Positions 5,785 to 9,119 of a DNA stretch of 9,119 nucleotides are shown here, in pieces. Numbering within the stretch: position 1 is the stretch's first letter; every line of letters begins with the position of its first letter. This DNA is from Bacteroidia bacterium (GTDB lineage: Bacteria; Bacteroidota; Bacteroidia; Bacteroidales; Azobacteroidaceae): positions 1 through 9,119 of the forward strand of contig BNTP01000082.1 of NCBI GenBank assembly GCA_025996695.1, in the 5' to 3' direction. Below the pieces are notes generated by a model. The model worked only from the letters and a program-made list of their open reading frames with translations. It searched no databases and was not told the origin of the DNA. Both the position numbers and the translations under genes were made by a program.

Positions 5785-6632
5785 TTGTCGTCTTTTATGG
5801 CGCCGGCAAGGCTGCTGGCACCGATTCGGAAATAGTCCGGTGTCAGCCATTCTTCGCCCAACACTTCTTTCACAATGGTGTAAAAATCAATCGCTTCTTT
5901 CGCCGAACGTACACCGCCGGCAATTTTGATGCCGATTTTTTTGTTGTGCCATTTGTGGTATTCTTTGATGGCTTCGCACATCACATAAACCGCTTCGGGT
6001 GTGGCACCCGGATAGACTTTTCCGGTGGAGGTTTTGATGAAATCTGCGCCTGAATACATGGCTAAAATCGCCGCTCTTTTGATGTTGACGGACGTTTTCA
6101 GCAAACCTGTTTCCAAAATCACTTTCAGCACGGCATCGCCACAAACATCGCGAATTTCACCAATTTCATCACAAACAACTTCGTAATCTTCCGCCAAAAA
6201 TTGCCCGCAGTTCAACACAATATCAATTTCGTCGGCGCCGTCGGCAAGTGCCAACGAAACTTCTGCGATTTTGATTTCCATAAATGTTTGTGCCGCCGGA
6301 AAGCCGCCTGCCACCGCCACAATCCGCACCGGCGTGCGCAAGGTATCTTTGACCGTTGCCACAAAATTGGGATAGACGCAAATGCCGGCCACATTTTTGA
6401 TGCCGACTTTCGCGCTGTCAAAATTATTCACACTTTCCACAAATTTGAAGATGCTTTCTTCCGAATCTTCCGTGCCCAACGACGTCAAATCGATGCAGGA
6501 ATACAGAAATTTCAACACTTCTGCCGTGTGGTTTACGGCAGATTTTTCTACAATAGCGCCGACGTTTTTATTTATCGCCACTTCGTCTAAATTCAAATCG
6601 AATTTACTGAGAATTTCTTGGTACTTATCCAT
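5781..6632 (-). CDS. deoC: Deoxyribose-phosphate aldolase
   Basis: This 283-residue class I aldolase splits 2-deoxyribose 5-phosphate into glyceraldehyde 3-phosphate and acetaldehyde, the last step of deoxynucleoside breakdown in the cytoplasm. The active-site pieces are all present: EIDIVLN with Asp137, LKVILETG (169-176), DFIKTSTGK (197-205) with the Schiff-base Lys200, and GIKIAGGVR (234-242) with Lys236. RIGASS (269-274) forms the phosphate pocket. The N-terminus is longer than that of the E. coli enzyme, as is usual in the larger bacterial form. It leads the minus-strand operon; its TGA overlaps the ATG of the VanZ-like gene. A -7 box (TACCTTTG, 6669-6662) lies 29 bases upstream. No other nucleoside-catabolism gene is in view. 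Confidence 0.96.
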   Translation of the reverse strand: MDKYQEILSKFDLNLDEVAINKNVGAIVEKSAVNHTAEVLKFLYSCIDLTSLGTEDSEESIFKFVESVNNFDSAKVGIKNVAGICVYPNFVATVKDTLRTPVRIVAVAGGFPAAQTFMEIKIAEVSLALADGADEIDIVLNCGQFLAEDYEVVCDEIGEIRDVCGDAVLKVILETGLLKTSVNIKRAAILAMYSGADFIKTSTGKVYPGATPEAVYVMCEAIKEYHKWHNKKIGIKIAGGVRSAKEAIDFYTIVKEVLGEEWLTPDYFRIGASSLAGAIKDDK

Positions 6633-6648
6633 TTTTTCAATATCTTTG
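6617..6648 (+). promoter_or_regulatory. Bacteroidetes promoter for the esterase gene
   Basis: TATCTTTG (6641-6648) matches TAnnTTTG, and CTTG (6617-6620) lies 20 bases upstream as a -33 box inside the deoC start. The ATG at 6688 follows 39 bases after the -7 box. Confidence 0.6.
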
Positions 6649-6650
6649 TT

Positions 6651-6669
6651 CTTTGTATCGACAAAGGTA
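6651..6669 (-). promoter_or_regulatory. deoC -7 element and dyad between divergent promoters
   Basis: On the minus strand TACCTTTG (6669-6662) fits TAnnTTTG and lies 29 bases from the deoC ATG; no clear TTTG -33 is present. CTTTGT-ATCG-ACAAAG (6651-6666) is a perfect 6-base dyad overlapping it. Part of this symmetry comes from the two face-to-face -7 boxes, so an operator role is uncertain. Confidence 0.5.
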
Positions 6670-6687
6670 CAAATAAAAATTGATGAT

Positions 6688-7509
6688 ATGAAAAAGTTAT
6701 TCTGTGTTTTATCTTTCTGCGTACTTTTTTTTACTTGTACGCTTGCTCAAACGGTTGATACCGTAGAAGTGTTCAGCACCAAGATGAATAAAATGGTCAA
6801 AAATGTGGTGGTGCTCCCCGACGGATACAGCAAATCGGCGAAATATCCCGTGCTGTATCTTACCCATGGTTACGGCGGGAAATATGACACGTGGATCAAT
6901 CACACCAAGAAAAGTCTGCCGCAAGATGCGAATAGATGGCAAATGATAATCGTGTGTCCGGATGGCGAAAACAGCTGGTATTGGGACAGTCCCATAAAAT
7001 CAGATTCTCAATTTGAAACATACATAAGTTTCGATTTAGTCCACTACATTGATACGCATTATAACACCGTTGCCTCACCCAAAGGACGCGCCATAACAGG
7101 CTACAGCATGGGAGGACATGGCGGTTTGTGGTTGGGTATCAATCACCCTGACGTGTTCGGGGCATGTGGCTCTATGAGCGGAGGAGTTGACATACGCCCT
7201 TTCCCCAACAATTGGGATATGCAAAAATGGCTCGGAAAATACACAGAAAATCCGGAGCGATGGAACGAACATACCGTCATTACCCGGCTGAGTAAAATAA
7301 CGCCGAATACGTTAGCGATTATCATTGACTGTGGGAAAGACGATTTCTTCTATCAGGTAAATGAAGCCTTACACAAAGAGATGCTGTATCGGAATATTCT
7401 GCACGACTATATTATACGTCCGGGAGGTCATACACACGACTATTGGAACAATGCGGTCGATTATCAAATGCTGTTTTTTTCCAAGTTTTTCAATAAGCCG
7501 GAACTGTGA
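6688..7509 (+). CDS. Exported esterase of the esterase D / PF00756 alpha/beta-hydrolase family
   Basis: The protein has 273 residues from ATG 6688; upstream in-frame codons run through deoC and are excluded. Residues 1-21 (MKKLFCVLSF, then a hydrophobic run to TLAQ) form a signal peptide; Cys17 could also be a lipobox (FFTC), so the anchoring mode is open. The alpha/beta-hydrolase fold is shown by YLTHGYGG (58-64) near the oxyanion hole, the nucleophile elbow GYSMGG (138-143) with Ser140, DCGKDDFFY (214-222) with Asp218 as the likely acid, and GGHTHDYW (246-253) with His248. This is the order seen in esterase D, antigen-85-like and feruloyl-esterase enzymes, often acting on carbohydrate esters in Bacteroidetes. 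The substrate is unknown. It appears monocistronic, with its own promoter. Confidence 0.9.
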   Translation: MKKLFCVLSFCVLFFTCTLAQTVDTVEVFSTKMNKMVKNVVVLPDGYSKSAKYPVLYLTHGYGGKYDTWINHTKKSLPQDANRWQMIIVCPDGENSWYWDSPIKSDSQFETYISFDLVHYIDTHYNTVASPKGRAITGYSMGGHGGLWLGINHPDVFGACGSMSGGVDIRPFPNNWDMQKWLGKYTENPERWNEHTVITRLSKITPNTLAIIIDCGKDDFFYQVNEALHKEMLYRNILHDYIIRPGGHTHDYWNNAVDYQMLFFSKFFNKPEL

Positions 7510-7558
7510 TTAGGATGATTTTTTGATTGGCTATGATTGTTATTGTGATTTTAATCAT
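7507..7558 (+). repeat. Five TGATT units before the RhuM-family gene
   Basis: TGATT starts at 7507, 7516, 7524, 7534 and 7546, with AATCA (7553-7557) as a mirrored copy. ATGATT (7533-7538) and AATCAT (7553-7558) form a 6-base inverted repeat across the promoter spacer. These may be regulator sites or only T-rich chance. Confidence 0.35.
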
Positions 7559-7566
7559 TATCTTTG
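7536..7566 (+). promoter_or_regulatory. Bacteroidetes promoter for the first RhuM-family gene
   Basis: TATCTTTG (7559-7566) matches TAnnTTTG, and ATTG (7536-7539) lies 19 bases upstream. Transcription would begin around 7572, exactly where the duplicated leader begins. Confidence 0.65.
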
Positions 7567-7571
7567 CAAAT

Positions 7572-7748
7572 TGTTTGTAAGTAGTTGCTAACTAAAACAC
7601 AAATTAAATAATATAAACTATTGATTATGAAAAACAAAGATAAATTGAACATCAGCGACAGTCAAATGGCACTCTATCAGCCGGACAACTCCATTCGGCT
7701 GGACGTGAAAGTGGAGGAAGAAACCGTGTGGCTGACGCAGGCGCAAAT
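7572..7748 (+). repeat. 177-base direct repeat, copy 1 (RhuM leader and start)
   Basis: This copy and 8486-8662 align without gaps at a constant offset of 914 bases, with seven mismatches by eye. It covers 55 bases of untranslated leader and the first 40 codons of the gene, ending inside WLTQAQ. It begins just after the promoter, so the promoter itself is not duplicated. Confidence 0.9.
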
Positions 7749-8505
7749 GGTCGAATTGTTTCAAACGACTTTGCCTAATATCAGTATGCACATTCGTAAT
7801 GTCTTCAAAGAAAGCGAATTAGATAAAAATTCAACTGTTCAGGATTTCTTAATAGTTCAAAAAGAAGGTAATAGGACTATACAAAGGACTGTTTCCCATT
7901 ATAATTTGGACATGATTATCTCTATCGGCTATAGAGTTAAATCCAAACGGGGAATACAATTTCGTCAATGGGCAAACCAAATTCTAAAAGATTATTTATT
8001 AAAAGGCTATGCTGTTAATTATCAAATTGATCAAGTAAAACAATTGGCTCTCTCAACTGAACAACGTGTTTCTGAAACCGAAAAGCAAATTGCTTTATTT
8101 GTGAAACGCTCTTTGCCGCCCACAGAAGGAATTTTCTACGACGGACAAGTTTTTGATGCTTACACATTTGTTGCCGATTTAGTGAAATCTGCCAAAATCT
8201 CGATTGTCCTCATAGATAATTACGTTGATGAAAGCGTATTGCTCCTGCTCTCCAAACGAGCCGAAGGCGTGGAAGCAACCATTTACACCAAGCAAATATC
8301 GCCTCAATTTCAGCTGGATTTGAAAAAACATCACGAGCAATATCCAGCAATTATGGTCAAATTATTCACACGTTCACACGACCGATTTCTGTTAATTGAC
8401 GACGAAGTCTATCACATTGGTGCTTCATTGAAAGATTTGGGCAAAAAGTGGTTTGCATTTTCAAAAATGGAGCTGGATGGGAATGTGTTTGTAAGTAATT
8501 GCTAA
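7627..8505 (+). CDS. RhuM-family protein with C-terminal phospholipase D-like region
   Basis: The protein has 292 residues from ATG 7627; a TTG six bases upstream is in frame but less likely. Residues about 10-135 match the virulence RhuM family (PF13310): YQPDNSIRLDVKVEEETVWL, TQAQMVELF, then YNLDMIISIGYRVKSKRGIQ and FRQWANQILKDYLLKGYAVN. The WLTQAQMVELF segment looks like a DNA-binding helix-turn-helix. A coiled linker (STEQRVSETEKQI) leads to a second region (about 160-285) with FDAYTFVADLVKSAKISIVL, IDNYVDESVLLLLSKR and SHDRFLLIDDEVYHIGASLK. This resembles one half of a phospholipase-D-type domain, with His251 but Arg253 where Lys is expected. The cellular role is unknown; relatives occur in accessory islands. 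The end (GNVFVSNC) is encoded by the second copy of the direct repeat, so the native C-terminus seems to have been replaced. Confidence 0.85.
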   Translation: MKNKDKLNISDSQMALYQPDNSIRLDVKVEEETVWLTQAQMVELFQTTLPNISMHIRNVFKESELDKNSTVQDFLIVQKEGNRTIQRTVSHYNLDMIISIGYRVKSKRGIQFRQWANQILKDYLLKGYAVNYQIDQVKQLALSTEQRVSETEKQIALFVKRSLPPTEGIFYDGQVFDAYTFVADLVKSAKISIVLIDNYVDESVLLLLSKRAEGVEATIYTKQISPQFQLDLKKHHEQYPAIMVKLFTRSHDRFLLIDDEVYHIGASLKDLGKKWFAFSKMELDGNVFVSNC

Positions 8506-8662
8506 CTAAAACACAAATTAAACAACATAAACTATTGATTATGAAAAACAAAGATGAATTGAACATCAGCGACAGTCAATTGGCACTCTATCAGCCGGAC
8601 AACTCCATTCGGTTGGACGTGAAAGTGGAGGAAGAAACCGTATGGCTGACGCAGGCGCAAAT
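8486..8662 (+). repeat. 177-base direct repeat, copy 2
   Basis: This is the partner of 7572-7748. Its first 20 bases encode the last residues and stop of the first RhuM gene. The rest forms the leader and first 40 codons of the second RhuM gene. After WLTQAQ the two genes diverge sharply (MVELFQTTLPNIS versus IAELFGTRRPAIT). Confidence 0.9.
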
Positions 8663-8798
8663 CGCGGAGCTGTTTGGAACTCGCCGACCGGCAATTACCA
8701 AACACTTGAACAATATTTACAATACAGGGGAGTTGACCGAAAACAGCACATGTTCCATTTTGGAACATATGGGTAATGACGGAAAGCAAACATATTAA
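8541..8798 (+). pseudogene. RhuM-family protein, truncated by an IS element
   Basis: Only 85 residues remain from ATG 8541. The first 40 are nearly identical to the preceding gene; the next part (IAELFGTRRPAITKHLNNIY, NTGELTENSTCSILEHMGND) is a normal RhuM DNA-binding region of another subtype. The frame stops at TAA 8796-8798 just after GKQTY, where relatives continue with a YNLDAI-type segment. The stop lies at the edge of the downstream transposon, so an insertion interrupted the gene. The first gene ends 35 bases upstream, and no separate promoter is seen for this one, so it would depend on read-through. The fragment keeps the presumed helix-turn-helix and might still bind DNA. Confidence 0.85.
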
Positions 8799-9119
8799 CC
8801 CCTACCTCCGCTTAATTTAGGTAGTCTATTTGAATTTTGGCGAACAGCCTCTGTGTTTTCTGCGTAATTTCCGACAAGCGCCATACGTTACGGATATTCA
8901 TTTTGTAAATTGCTTTTGAGAGTTCGATAATGTCTTTTGGCGAATGTTTGGATGACAGTTCGGCTTGCAGCAGGCGCGAATACAATTTGTAGTAAGCTAT
9001 CATTGCCAAAAAATTGGCAAAGAGCCAACCCTCCATCACATAGCGGTTTTGCATGTATGAGACATCGGCCTCCAGATAGTTTTTGTAGCTGTCGAACATC
9101 ACTTCCACATCGTTGCGCT
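8796..9119 (-). mobile_element. Insertion sequence, transposase end (runs off right edge)
   Basis: The sequence changes abruptly at about 8796, where the RhuM frame stops and a transposase frame begins on the other strand. The terminal stretch near 8796-8811 (TAACCCCTACCTCCGC) probably holds one inverted-repeat end. The other end is outside the window, so the repeat pair and the target duplication cannot be checked. Confidence 0.7.
8812..9119 (-). CDS. DDE transposase, C-terminal part (IS1634/IS4-like), partial
   Basis: The minus-strand frame is open from the right edge to the stop at 8814-8812, giving about 102 C-terminal residues. It begins RNDVEVMFDSYKNYLEADVS and continues with YMEGW-like VMEGWLFANFLAMIAYY. 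The R..VE..F..YKN pattern carries the last acid (Glu) of the DDE triad, and the hydrophobic GWLFANFLAMIAYYKLYSRL helix is the usual tail of IS4-superfamily transposases, most like the IS1634 branch. SPKDIIELSKAIYKMNIRNV also fits that group. The N-terminal catalytic aspartates lie outside the window. It acts on the ends of its own element. The exact IS family is my best estimate. Confidence 0.8.
   Translation of the reverse strand, partial: RNDVEVMFDSYKNYLEADVSYMQNRYVMEGWLFANFLAMIAYYKLYSRLLQAELSSKHSPKDIIELSKAIYKMNIRNVWRLSEITQKTQRLFAKIQIDYLN

Noticed and set aside
5785..5850. Longer start for the VanZ-like gene
   Set aside because: The added residues come from the coding region of deoC in another frame. 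The ATG overlapping the deoC stop is the usual coupled start.

Overview
This window looks like a chromosomal segment from a Bacteroidetes bacterium, most likely of the order Bacteroidales. The evidence is several promoters of the Bacteroidetes type (TAnnTTTG at -7 with a TTG-type -33), A-rich start regions without Shine-Dalgarno sequences, lipoproteins, a fimbrillin-family protein and RhuM-family genes. Most genes are AT-rich. The block from about 2440 to 4830 is visibly richer in GC and looks like an accessory insert.

Layout, left to right. (1) A nitroreductase/SagB-like exported protein runs off the left edge on the minus strand (1-526). It diverges from a plus-strand lipoprotein with an OmpA-like region and TPR repeats (663-2357), and each gene has its own promoter in the 136-base gap. 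(2) A 474-base non-coding stretch (2358-2831) holds a run of 14 G and then a chain of six short, perfect palindromes or hairpins. (3) A fimbrillin-family (Mfa-like) lipoprotein with a C-terminal FISUMP-like domain occupies 2832-4550. A second hairpin-rich spacer follows and ends in an intrinsic terminator (4793-4834). (4) A minus-strand operon reads deoC (5781-6632), a VanZ-like membrane protein (5374-5784) and a shortened Bro-N/DinD-like gene (4956-5399). The first pair overlaps by ATGA and the second pair by 26 bases. A dispersed-type hairpin lies just after the last stop. (5) An exported esterase-D-type hydrolase (6688-7509) diverges from deoC, with face-to-face promoters. (6) A RhuM-family gene (7627-8505) is followed by a second RhuM gene (8541-8798). 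The second begins with a near-identical 177-base copy of the first gene's leader and start, and is cut off by an IS transposase that runs off the right edge (8796-9119).

The housekeeping part is deoxyribonucleoside catabolism (deoC) with membrane and envelope proteins. The accessory part shows active rearrangement: a fimbrillin cassette between palindromic spacers, an in-frame internal deletion in the DinD-like gene, a shared 5' tract between RhuM paralogues, and an IS insertion. I found no tRNA, rRNA or CRISPR array. The most unusual signals are the RhuM leader duplication and the palindrome chain with the G run in front of the fimbrillin gene.
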